A stretch of DNA of 64,000 bases from Candidatus Sulfopaludibacter sp. SbA3 (lineage in GTDB: Bacteria; Acidobacteriota; Terriglobia; Bryobacterales; Bryobacteraceae): contig CAMDCN010000008.1 of NCBI GenBank assembly GCA_945890485.1, forward strand, positions 124,001 to 188,000, in the 5' to 3' direction. This document shows positions 25,176-33,068 of this stretch, piece after piece. The notes beneath the pieces were generated by a model, which worked only from the letters and a program-made list of their open reading frames with translations, made no database searches and had not been told where the DNA came from. How positions within the stretch are numbered: position 1 is the stretch's first letter; each line of letters begins with the position of its first letter. Both the position numbers and the translations under genes were made by a program.

Positions 25176-26251
25176 TCGACCGGCTTGGCGAACGTGAGAC
25201 GGATACCCGTCGTGAAGAGCACGTCGTTGGTCTTCAATCCCGGAACGGGGTTGCTCAGATAGCGGTTGCTGAAGCCGACGTTCCAGGCCAACCATTTGTT
25301 GATGTTGGTGGAGAGCCCAGTATCAAAGTTCAAGCGGTAGTTGCCTGAGTTGGACATATTCGGGTAGAACACCAGGCGCTCCGTGAACACCATGTTGCTG
25401 GCGATCTTGTGGTTCAACTCGTTGCCGAGGATCAGTTCGGTGGAGGTCCGCCGAAGGCCGGTCGAGAAGAATTCCTTGTTTAAGTTGGCGCCGGCGAACA
25501 GGTCGAAAAGGGTCCGCTTGTTTTGGATGACATGGTAGCCGCCGCCGCCGCCGAGGACAAAGCGGAGATCCAAACGCTGGAACTCGTCGAATTCGAGGTC
25601 GGAGAGCGCGAAGACGAACGACTTCTTGCTCAGGTTTAGGTCGTAGCGGCCGCCGCCGCGAATGGCGTTGGCGGTCTGCTGGGTCTGGCCCTGCAGGCGG
25701 GCGTTGGTATTGATGCTCGTGAAGTAGAGGGTGATCTTGTCGCGGGAGGTGGCGCGGGCCAGGTAGGCGCCGATGTTAATGGTGTTGGTCTCGGCGTTGC
25801 CACGGGTGGCGGCGTAGCCGGCGTCGAAATGGCCGGTCCAAAGGTCGAGGAGCCGAGGGTTGGTCAGGCGATCGAGCCGGGCAAGATATCGGGTCTGCTC
25901 CTCTTCCGAGCGGATGGTGGCGATCTTTTCCTTGGTGGTCTCGACGCGTCCGGCTGCGGCGGTGGTCACGGTGTACTTTTCCGCGTCCGCCTTCAGGGAG
26001 CCGACAATGGTCTGGCCGTCCTTCAGCACCAGGCTCAGTGGAGCGCCGGAGTCGATACTTGTAATGGAGGCGAAGGGAATCTTGACTTCGCCCGCCAGCT
26101 CGGACTTCAAGGTGAGGGAATCGCCCTCGACTCGAATTACGGTGCCGGTAAGCCGGTCGCCGTTTTTCATGGTGACGGAATCGGCGAGCAGGGAACTCGT
26201 CAGGAAGAAGACGGACAGGAGTCCATGCAGAAATTGTCTGGGAACGCGCAT
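25172..26251 (-). CDS. DUF481 (YdiY-like) outer-membrane protein
   Basis: 359 residues with a signal peptide (VPRQFLHGLLSVFFLTSSLLA). The N-terminal ~120 residues are beta repeats (VTMKNGDRLTGTVIRVEGDSLTLKS; LVLKDGQTIVGSL). A DUF481 beta-barrel follows, with alternating strands (DLWTGHFDAGYAATRGNAETNT) and a terminal aromatic-rich strand, LFTTGIRLTFAKPVD. Probably an outer-membrane protein of unknown role. Confidence 0.85.
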   Translation of the reverse strand: MRVPRQFLHGLLSVFFLTSSLLADSVTMKNGDRLTGTVIRVEGDSLTLKSELAGEVKIPFASITSIDSGAPLSLVLKDGQTIVGSLKADAEKYTVTTAAAGRVETTKEKIATIRSEEEQTRYLARLDRLTNPRLLDLWTGHFDAGYAATRGNAETNTINIGAYLARATSRDKITLYFTSINTNARLQGQTQQTANAIRGGGRYDLNLSKKSFVFALSDLEFDEFQRLDLRFVLGGGGGYHVIQNKRTLFDLFAGANLNKEFFSTGLRRTSTELILGNELNHKIASNMVFTERLVFYPNMSNSGNYRLNFDTGLSTNINKWLAWNVGFSNRYLSNPVPGLKTNDVLFTTGIRLTFAKPVD

Positions 26252-26532
26252 CAGAAGAAGTCCTCGAAAATAATCATCCCAGAAAGAGCTTGGGAGGGCA
26301 GGCAGGGGCTAACGGAGCCGCCCGTACGAGTTGGCTGGAGGAGCCAACTCCTGAGAAGGAGGCCTCACCCAACCTTTTCCGGCTCTCACCGGGCTCAGTT
26401 ACAGCACGGACCCACCACTCCAAACAATAAGGATGGCAAGCAAAACACTGGGATGCAAACTTTTCCTCTAGATTTCCCAGGGGTGCATGACGTTTCACGG
26501 AGACGAAAAAAAGTCGTGACATAATCTGTCGT
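26252..26532. other. Divergent intergenic region with a GGAGG-loop hairpin
   Basis: The gap holds promoters for both flanking genes. At 26328-26350 GAGTTGGCT/AGCCAACTC forms a perfect 9-bp stem whose loop is GGAGG. No ORF, tRNA or known riboswitch was recognised. Confidence 0.5.
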
Positions 26533-27651
26533 ATGAACTCTGAATCCAGGCGCAATTTCGTGAAAGCCGCGGCCGCTTTCACCATCGTCAGCCCGCAGGC
26601 GGTGCGTGGGTCGCAGGCAAACTCGGCGATGACTCTCGGTCTGATCGGTTGCGGGAACCGGGGAATGTACGTCAGCGGCATTTTCGCGAAGAACGAAAAC
26701 GCCCGTGTGGCTGGCTTCAATGACATCTACGAAGACCGCTTCCAGGCGGCGGCGCAGAAATATTCCGGGGCCAAGCGCTACAACTCCTACGATGAGATGC
26801 TGGCCGACAAGAGCATTGATGCGGTGCTGATTGCAACGCCCGCCTTTCTGCATCCGGAACATTTTGAACGGGCCGTGAAGGCCAAGAAGCACATTTTTTG
26901 TGAAAAGCCGGCGGGTGTCGACGCGCCGGGCGTGCTGCGGTTCCTGAAGGCGGCACGCAGCGCGGATCCCACCAAGCGGATCTCGATGGACTACCAACAG
27001 CGCTACGGCACGGAATACCGGAAGGGGCATGCTCTTGTGAAGTCGGGGGAGCTTGGCCGCATCAGCCAGATTCGGGCGGCGTGGATGGGCGGTGGTCCGC
27101 CGATTAAGAAAGGCCACGATCCGAAAGAAGAGCGGATCCGCAACTGGTTCTTCTACCGGGAGCTTTCGGGCGACATGCTGATTGAACAGGATTGTCACAA
27201 TATCGATGTCGTGAACTGGTTCATGGGAACGCATCCGGTGCGGGTTTCCGGTTTCGGGTCGCGGATGCAGCGGACGCAGATCGGCGATATCTACGACAAT
27301 CTTTCGCTGAGCTATCAGTACGAGGATGGGACCATCTTCAGCTTCACGGCCAATCAGTTCGGGAACCCCGGCTGGCAGGATGTTTCAGAGACGTTCGTCT
27401 GTGAGAAGGGCGTGGTGAACGTGTCGCGGAAGGGCATCAAGATCTATCGCCCCGGCAAGCCGGTTGAGGAGATGGAAACCAAGTACGACATCACCCAGGA
27501 CGGCGTGAACCAGTTCGTGGCGGGCGTGCGCGCCGGCCAAGTGGAGAACGCGGGCCTGTGGGGCGGTGAGAGCACGCTCTCAGCGGTGATGGGTCTGATG
27601 GCCTGTACTTCGGGCCAGCCGATGACCTGGGAGAAAGTGAACCAGGCTTAG
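26533..27651 (+). CDS. Gfo/Idh/MocA family oxidoreductase, Tat-type signal
   Basis: 372 residues. MNSESRRNFVKAAAAFTIVSPQAV is a Tat signal (SRRNFVK). Rossmann fold TLGLIGCGNRGMYV and catalytic segment HIFCEKPAGVDAPG are followed by the C-terminal alpha/beta domain with the DMLIEQDCHNIDVVNWF helix. This is the second exported Gfo/Idh enzyme in the window and is only distantly similar to the first. Substrate unknown. Confidence 0.92.
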   Translation: MNSESRRNFVKAAAAFTIVSPQAVRGSQANSAMTLGLIGCGNRGMYVSGIFAKNENARVAGFNDIYEDRFQAAAQKYSGAKRYNSYDEMLADKSIDAVLIATPAFLHPEHFERAVKAKKHIFCEKPAGVDAPGVLRFLKAARSADPTKRISMDYQQRYGTEYRKGHALVKSGELGRISQIRAAWMGGGPPIKKGHDPKEERIRNWFFYRELSGDMLIEQDCHNIDVVNWFMGTHPVRVSGFGSRMQRTQIGDIYDNLSLSYQYEDGTIFSFTANQFGNPGWQDVSETFVCEKGVVNVSRKGIKIYRPGKPVEEMETKYDITQDGVNQFVAGVRAGQVENAGLWGGESTLSAVMGLMACTSGQPMTWEKVNQA

Positions 27652-28439
27652 AGCAAGCACAGCAGGTAGTACAACAGGGGCGCGGAGAGGCAGATCGAGT
27701 CCGCTCGATCGAGGACGCCTCCGTGCCCCTGAATCATTTGGCCCCAGTCTTTGATGCCGCGGCGGCGCTTCATCGCGGAGAGGATCAGGCCGCCCGCAGT
27801 GCCGACCGCGGCGATGGCGACGGCGAGCGCCGCGGCGGTTGGCCACGGGAACGGTGTGAGCCAGTGGACCAAGGCGCCGAGGGCTCCGGCGCCGAGGAGA
27901 CCGCCGAGGAGGCCTTCGACGGTCTTGTTCGGGGAAATGGCCGGCGCGAGTTTGTGGCGGCCCAACGCTTTGCCGGCGAGGAACTGGAAGACGTCGCTGG
28001 CTTGGGCGATCAGTACGAGGAAGACCATCAGCAACGGATGCAGGGCCGGGATATGAGCCAGGCCGGCGACGGCGAGCAGCAGGGCCCATCGCTGGCGCGG
28101 AGCGAGCAGGGCGGGCAGGACGACGGCTGGCGGCAGGCCCGCGATGACCACTCCGTACTGGGCTGCGACGAGAAGGGCGGTAAGCGGGGTGAGGGCGCCG
28201 AACTCGCGGAGACCTTGCAGCGAGAGCAGAATGAAGAAGGCAAAGATGGCGACGGGCCCGGCGAGCAGGCCGAGACCCATCAGGGTGATCATGATCCACC
28301 AGCCGCGGATGCGGGCGTTGATGTGGTCGATGCTCGGGCCCGGAGACCGTTTTTGCGAAACGAAGCCAATGAGGGAGGCGAGGAGGAGCGTGGCGTAGAG
28401 CCCGCCGAAGATCCAGCCGGCGGCCGGCCAGAGGCTCAT
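27648..28439 (-). CDS. cdsA: Phosphatidate cytidylyltransferase
   Basis: 263 residues from the ATG at 28439 (ATGA overlap with the acyltransferase stop; the longer upstream frame is a shadow). Polytopic, ending with the CTP-transferase signature KRRRGIKDWGQMIQGHGGVLDRADS. It makes CDP-diacylglycerol from phosphatidate and CTP in the inner membrane. Last gene of the lipid operon. It supplies CDP-lipid to the CDP-alcohol transferase encoded first in the same operon. Confidence 0.93.
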   Translation of the reverse strand: MSLWPAAGWIFGGLYATLLLASLIGFVSQKRSPGPSIDHINARIRGWWIMITLMGLGLLAGPVAIFAFFILLSLQGLREFGALTPLTALLVAAQYGVVIAGLPPAVVLPALLAPRQRWALLLAVAGLAHIPALHPLLMVFLVLIAQASDVFQFLAGKALGRHKLAPAISPNKTVEGLLGGLLGAGALGALVHWLTPFPWPTAAALAVAIAAVGTAGGLILSAMKRRRGIKDWGQMIQGHGGVLDRADSICLSAPLLYYLLCLL

Positions 28440-28975
28440 GCGACCAACTCCCGCAGCCGGGCCAGGAATTCGGGTTTGGCTTCGTTTCGTAATATGCGGG
28501 TTGGCGGCCGGAAGGTCACCGTCCAACCGCTCCAGTGATGGTCGATGCGAATCGGATAGATCTCGCACTCCGGGCGCTGGGCGGCGAGGTGGTAGATGCC
28601 GCTGCGGAAGGGGAGCAGGCGGCGGCCGTCGCCGCGGGTTCCTTCGGGGAACAAGAGGAGCGAGTGGCCGCGGTCGAGGGCGGCGAGCATGGGGGCGAGC
28701 GGGTCGTGGGAGCGGTCGACGACGGTGCGGTCGACGAGGACGGCGTCGAAGATTTGGCGGGAGAGGAAGCGGCGGAGCGGGTTGGCCTGCCAGTAGTCGG
28801 CGGCGGCGACGGGATGGGTGGGGCGGGGGAGGCTGAGGCGGAGGACGGCGAAATCGAAGTGGCTGGCGTGGTTGGCGAAGAAGATGTGCGGGCCGGGAGG
28901 CGGGGCGGGGCACTCGCGGCGGACGCGGGTGAGCGTGAGAATGCGGGCTCCGAGGGCGATGCCGTCTGCGATCAT
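28436..28975 (-). CDS. 1-acyl-glycerol-3-phosphate acyltransferase (PlsC-like)
   Basis: 179 residues. ATG at 28975 overlaps the upstream stop as ATGA. NHASHFDF is the HX4D catalytic motif and LLFPEGTRGDG the substrate-binding motif. A short form: it lacks extra membrane segments beyond the N-terminal one. Acylates lysophosphatidate or a related head-group lipid; the context points to a dedicated lipid pathway. Confidence 0.9.
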   Translation of the reverse strand: MIADGIALGARILTLTRVRRECPAPPPGPHIFFANHASHFDFAVLRLSLPRPTHPVAAADYWQANPLRRFLSRQIFDAVLVDRTVVDRSHDPLAPMLAALDRGHSLLLFPEGTRGDGRRLLPFRSGIYHLAAQRPECEIYPIRIDHHWSGWTVTFRPPTRILRNEAKPEFLARLRELVA

Positions 28976-29331
28976 AACCAGGCTGACGCCAACAGGATAG
29001 CTTGCAGGGCAAAAGCGGCGAGTTGGAACTTCCAGAGGCGGAGACTGGCTCGGGTGCGTTCGTCGAGGGAGCGGGGGGAGAGTTGACGGCGGAGGCCGAA
29101 GCGGAGGAGCCAGGCGTCGAGTTCGGCCTCGTGGCCGGGGAGGTTCTCGAAGAGGCGGGCGTCGATCGCGACGCGGAGTGCTATATAGCAATGAAGTAGC
29201 CACGCCAACAGGCTGCCGGTGAGGGCCCAGCGGCCGGTGTGGAACCAGCCGAAGCCGGCGATGAGGGCGAGAACGTGGCCGGCCTGCGCGATGACGGCGC
29301 CGGAGCGGAGGATGCTGGCTGCGGGATTCAT
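28972..29331 (-). CDS. Small membrane protein of the lipid operon
   Basis: 119 residues with two or three hydrophobic segments (AVIAQAGHVLALIAGFGWF; ALTGSLLAWLLHCYIALRVAIDARLFENL; LAAFALQAILLASAWL). ATGA overlaps at both ends tie it to the operon. No family recognised; it could be an accessory or chaperone for the acyltransferase. Confidence 0.75.
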   Translation of the reverse strand: MNPAASILRSGAVIAQAGHVLALIAGFGWFHTGRWALTGSLLAWLLHCYIALRVAIDARLFENLPGHEAELDAWLLRFGLRRQLSPRSLDERTRASLRLWKFQLAAFALQAILLASAWL

Positions 29332-29603
29332 GGGCGCGGTTCCCGGACTTCGAGGCAGTTGCGGGGGAGTTCGAGATTGGGGCGGTGACTAGCGCCGTTG
29401 GCAGGGACGACGCCCCACGCTGGTGATGGGTTCTCGAGGAGTTCGCCCTTGGAATGGTGTGCGGCGTGGGTTGCGCAGCGGGCGACACGGCCTTCGAAGT
29501 TGAGGCGGAGGTTGCGATCGAGGTGGAGCGGGGGGCGGCGGGAAGTCCCCGTCAGGTTTCGAGGCGCTCGCGGAGGGCCCACTCCACTGGCGGTGGGATT
29601 CAT
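29328..29603 (-). CDS. Possible 91-residue protein in the lipid operon
   Basis: A Pro/Arg-rich ORF starting MNPTASGVGPPRAP, joined by exact ATGA overlaps to the genes before and after. It has no recognisable domain, and its composition resembles translated GC-rich spacer. The start and the next gene's start share a near-direct repeat (TGAATCCC with flanks), so it could be a filled-in insertion. Coding status uncertain. Confidence 0.4.
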   Translation of the reverse strand: MNPTASGVGPPRAPRNLTGTSRRPPLHLDRNLRLNFEGRVARCATHAAHHSKGELLENPSPAWGVVPANGASHRPNLELPRNCLEVREPRP

Positions 29604-30787
29604 TGGAGTTCGGCCCACTCTTCGAGGCGTTCGCGGTGGCCACGGTGGAGATAGACCTGCGGCCGGCAGGAGCGGATATGTTCGAGCGCATCGTCGACGG
29701 AACTGGCGCGATGGGTGGCGAGGAGCCAGGCGGCGACCGAGATGGCGCTGCGCGAGCGGCCCAAGGCGCAAAAGACAAGCGTGGGGCGGGGCATGGCCTC
29801 GATGGCGTTGACGGCGCGGCGGAGCTGGTCGACGGACGGCACGACGAGGTCGAGCATCGGGATGTTGCGGTACTCCGACTCGCGGGGGGTGACGGGGAGT
29901 TCGGCGGTGACGTCCACCATGGCTCCGGGCCACTGGCCGCGGCGGGGGGCACGGCCGAGCCAGACTCCATCGGCGATCTCTTGCGCCATGGCTTCCCGGC
30001 GGGTGAAGGCCCAGGAGTTCATTTTGGCGAACCACCGATGGGGGGCGAGGAGCCAGAAGGCGATGGGGTTGCCCTTGCGGAACAGGTGAGGGTCGCCGAC
30101 GGCATAGATGGCGGCGACAAGCAGCCAAGCGCCGGCGGCCCACCAAGCCCACCAGCCGGCAAAGACGAAGATGCCGGCGCCAAAGAGATAGAGCAGCGCG
30201 AGCTTGTCGCTGGGGGTGCGGACGGTGGAGACGGGCCTGGGGATGAGCCAGAGGCAGAACAGGCCGACCCAGAGGCCGGCGGGCAGATCGATGAAGTGGT
30301 GTTGGTAGGTGGTGAGGGTCGACAGCGCCGCCAGAGTAAGCCAGGCAGTGACCCAGGGGGATCCGTAGCGGGCGGCGAGGATGACGGCCAGACTGACGTG
30401 GAGGGAGGGGGCTTGATTGTAGGGGAGGTCGAAGGAGAGCAGGCTATCGAAGAGCCAGCCGGGGAGGCCGTCGATCGGGGGGCGGACAAAGGTGACTTTC
30501 AGCGGGAAAAGCAGGAATCCGGCAAGGGAGACGAGTTGCGCGGTGAGCAGGCGGAGGCCATGTTGATCCAGTTCTTCCTTGGTGCCGGGGAGGAAGAACG
30601 AGGCGGCATAGAAGAGGTCCGTGGACCAGTAGGGAATGATGGTCCAGGCGAGGAAGGGGATGTGGTGTTCCCAGGAAAAAACAAAGCTGCCGACGGGTTC
30701 CCGGAAGCTGGTGAGCCAGTTGGTGAGCCCATAGCTGAGGAAAAAGAAGGGACCGAGAAAGACAAGCCAGAGGAACGGACGAATCAA
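29600..30787 (-). CDS. PAP2 phosphatase fused to a dual-specificity-type phosphatase
   Basis: 395 residues. The N-terminal half is a polytopic PAP2 lipid phosphatase (KVTFVRPP, NQAPSLHVS, YQHHFIDLPAG give the three motifs). The C-terminal ~140 residues are a cysteine phosphatase with LVFCALGRSRSA (CX5R). In an operon with CdsA and a CDP-alcohol transferase, it may dephosphorylate a phospholipid head group or PGP-like intermediate. Both catalytic sets look intact. Confidence 0.9.
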   Translation of the reverse strand: MIRPFLWLVFLGPFFFLSYGLTNWLTSFREPVGSFVFSWEHHIPFLAWTIIPYWSTDLFYAASFFLPGTKEELDQHGLRLLTAQLVSLAGFLLFPLKVTFVRPPIDGLPGWLFDSLLSFDLPYNQAPSLHVSLAVILAARYGSPWVTAWLTLAALSTLTTYQHHFIDLPAGLWVGLFCLWLIPRPVSTVRTPSDKLALLYLFGAGIFVFAGWWAWWAAGAWLLVAAIYAVGDPHLFRKGNPIAFWLLAPHRWFAKMNSWAFTRREAMAQEIADGVWLGRAPRRGQWPGAMVDVTAELPVTPRESEYRNIPMLDLVVPSVDQLRRAVNAIEAMPRPTLVFCALGRSRSAISVAAWLLATHRASSVDDALEHIRSCRPQVYLHRGHRERLEEWAELQ

Positions 30788-32481
30788 GCTGGGTTCCTTT
30801 TGGCGAGCGACACGGTGAAGATCCCGAAATCGTCGATGAGCTGATCGACTTTGGTGAAGCCGGCGGACTCGACGAGTTGATCGAGTTCGGCTTGGGTGCG
30901 GCGCCGCATGACCCAGGCGCCGCCGCCGCGATGGCTGGGCAGCGTGCGGGCGATCATTTCGAGTTGGGGGTGCCAGGGTTGGCCGGTATAGAGAAGGTAG
31001 CCGCCGGTTTCGACGGCCGCGGCGACGCCGGCGAGGGCCTTGCGCACGGGTTCGTTATCCGGGAAGAGTTCGAAGAGGCCGGAGACGATGGCGGCGTTGT
31101 GATGGAGGCCTTGGTAGCTAGCGGGGTCGAAGGCGTCGGCCTGTTCAAAACGAACCCGATGGGATAGGCTGCGGGAGGCGATGAGGGCCCGGCCGGCTTC
31201 GACGTTGGCGGGGTCGAAATCGCGGAGCAGGGCGGAGGCGTTGGCGGGTAGAGCGTCGAGGACGTAGCGGCCGTGGCCGGCGGCGATGTCGAGCAGGTTG
31301 AGTGGACGTTCGGCGCCGATGCGAGCGAGCAGCTTTTCGATATGCGTTTTGCGGATGCGGATGCCGCGCCAGCCGATGGCGTTGAGATAGCCGTAGTCGA
31401 CGATTTTGCCGATGGGCGTGATGCCAGAGGGCTGGTTGCGATAGACGTAGTCGAGCGAGGCGCCGGAATCGAAGCCGGTGCGGAGACCGAGGCGGATGCC
31501 ATCGGAGAGGCGGCCACCGGTGCGCATGCTCCATTTGGTGCCGGCGAAGCGGAGGGGCTTGCGCTCGGAGAAGGCATCGAATTCGGCCTTGGTGAAACCG
31601 CGCTTGTCGGCGCTGAGGAGGGAGGGCTGTTCCGGGGCCGAGGCGAAGACGCGATTGAGAAAGATGCGGACTTTGGTGAGGGCCTGGGCGCGGTCCTTTT
31701 CGCCGAGGGTGTCGTGGAAGAACTCGGGGAAGGTGTGGAGCTCTTTGGTGCGGGCGCCGAGGTTGTTGAAGAACTCTTGTTGGGGGCCGGAGCAGACGAC
31801 CCAGTCCTTGCCGGAGACCAGGATCTGAGTGGGGGTTTGGATGGCGGCGGCGTCGGCGACGATGCGGTCTGCTGTGTCGTAGAGGCCGAGGAGAACGCGG
31901 ACGGAGATGGCGCGGGTGATGAGGGGGTCGGACTCGTAGGAGGCGATGCGGACGGGGTCGTGGGTGAGGAGCTTCGCCTTGACGTAGGACTGGACGAAGA
32001 AATTGCCGCGGATGCCGAGCATCATGGACAGACCGAGGCGGGCGAAGGGTACGTAAAGATTGACGCTGAAGGCGGGCGCGACGAGAACCATGGCACGGAT
32101 CTTCGGCGCGTAGTCGTGGACCCAGGCGGTGGCGATGACACTGGCGAGGCTTTGCGCGATGACGGCCAGGTTTTCGAGGGCGATGCCGTGAGTGGCCGAA
32201 ACATGGCGAGCGAAATCGTCGAGATCGCGGATGGAGCGGGCGAGGCTGGGGCTATCGCCGCGTTCGCCTGGAGAGCGGCCGTGGCCGCGGGCGTCCCAGG
32301 CGAAAATGGCGTGGTTCGGCAGGTTCACTTCGTCGACGATGTGCTGCAGGCGGCCGGAGTGTTCGTGGCCGCGGTGGAGAAGCAGGATTCCATTGGTCCC
32401 AGCGCCGGGCCAATAGCGATAAAACAGGCGCACTCCGTCGGTGGTATCAAACCAAAGTTCTTCGGCAACTCTCGGGTTCAT
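30784..32481 (-). CDS. Alpha/beta hydrolase-class I SAM methyltransferase fusion
   Basis: 565 residues. Residues ~1-300 form a lysophospholipase/monoglyceride-lipase-like hydrolase (GILLLHRGHEHSGR; FAWDARGHGRSPGERGD), with a nucleophile elbow AQSLAS that has Ala in place of the usual first Gly. Residues ~330-565 carry a methyltransferase (LLDIAAGHGRYVLDAL). Such fusions recur in bacterial lipid clusters. The hydrolase may deacylate and the methylase modify the same lipid, but this is untested. Confidence 0.85.
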   Translation of the reverse strand: MNPRVAEELWFDTTDGVRLFYRYWPGAGTNGILLLHRGHEHSGRLQHIVDEVNLPNHAIFAWDARGHGRSPGERGDSPSLARSIRDLDDFARHVSATHGIALENLAVIAQSLASVIATAWVHDYAPKIRAMVLVAPAFSVNLYVPFARLGLSMMLGIRGNFFVQSYVKAKLLTHDPVRIASYESDPLITRAISVRVLLGLYDTADRIVADAAAIQTPTQILVSGKDWVVCSGPQQEFFNNLGARTKELHTFPEFFHDTLGEKDRAQALTKVRIFLNRVFASAPEQPSLLSADKRGFTKAEFDAFSERKPLRFAGTKWSMRTGGRLSDGIRLGLRTGFDSGASLDYVYRNQPSGITPIGKIVDYGYLNAIGWRGIRIRKTHIEKLLARIGAERPLNLLDIAAGHGRYVLDALPANASALLRDFDPANVEAGRALIASRSLSHRVRFEQADAFDPASYQGLHHNAAIVSGLFELFPDNEPVRKALAGVAAAVETGGYLLYTGQPWHPQLEMIARTLPSHRGGGAWVMRRRTQAELDQLVESAGFTKVDQLIDDFGIFTVSLAKRNPA

Positions 32482-33068
32482 GCGGCGAGACCTTGGCGGA
32501 CGCGGTTATAGATCGTAAGAGTAAGCAGAGCCACTATTATCCACGGGACCCAGCCCGGAATGCTGAAGCCGAGGGCGAGGGCGAGGGCCATGGCTCCGAA
32601 AAGCAGGGCCCGGTCGCTCTTGCCGAGGGGGCCATCGTTGCGGCGGCCGGTGGGGCAGAGGATGCCGGCGGCTTCGCTGACACCGGCGAGAACGATGGCG
32701 GCGCCCATTACCCACGGGTTCAAAAACACGAAAGGGGCGGCGAGAGCGGCATCGGCGAGGAGGTCGCCGAGTTCGTTGAGATAGGTGCCGAGGCGCGTGG
32801 GTTGGCTGAACTCGCGGGCGAGCATGCCGTCGATGGCGTTGAGGGCCATGCGGACGAAAAGGAACCCGGGCAGCAGGAGATAGGAATTGCTATAGAGCAC
32901 ATAGGCGCCGACAGCGCAGGAGGAGGCGGCGGCAAAGACTGTAACTTGGTTGGCGGTTACCCCGGCGCGGGAGAGAGAACGGGCGATGGGCCGCAGCAGT
33001 TGCTGAAACCGCGGCTTCAGGGCGTAAAGACTCGGCAATCCATCCGATTCTACAATGGGAAGTTGCAA
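32478..33068 (-). CDS. CDP-alcohol phosphatidyltransferase with a non-canonical motif
   Basis: 196 residues if it starts at TTG 33068; the open frame extends further upstream into the divergent gene, so the true start is uncertain. A polytopic CDP-AP transferase: N77-A-I-D80-G...A84-R85...G94-TYL-N98-ELG-D102. The canonical motif is DxxDGxxARx8GxxxDxxxD, so the first and third aspartates appear as Asn. It would exchange CMP of CDP-DAG (made by CdsA here) for an alcohol. First gene of the seven-gene operon. Confidence 0.8.
   Translation of the reverse strand: MQLPIVESDGLPSLYALKPRFQQLLRPIARSLSRAGVTANQVTVFAAASSCAVGAYVLYSNSYLLLPGFLFVRMALNAIDGMLAREFSQPTRLGTYLNELGDLLADAALAAPFVFLNPWVMGAAIVLAGVSEAAGILCPTGRRNDGPLGKSDRALLFGAMALALALGFSIPGWVPWIIVALLTLTIYNRVRQGLAA

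Noticed and set aside
26252-26532. Riboswitch in the DUF481/Gfo-Idh intergenic region
   Set aside because: Hairpins exist but no conserved core of c-di-GMP, cobalamin, TPP or SAM classes was found.
29603-30844. 413-residue plus-strand ORF, Gly/Glu/Asp-rich
   Set aside because: Complement of the PAP2-phosphatase fusion gene; typical GC-rich mirror ORF.
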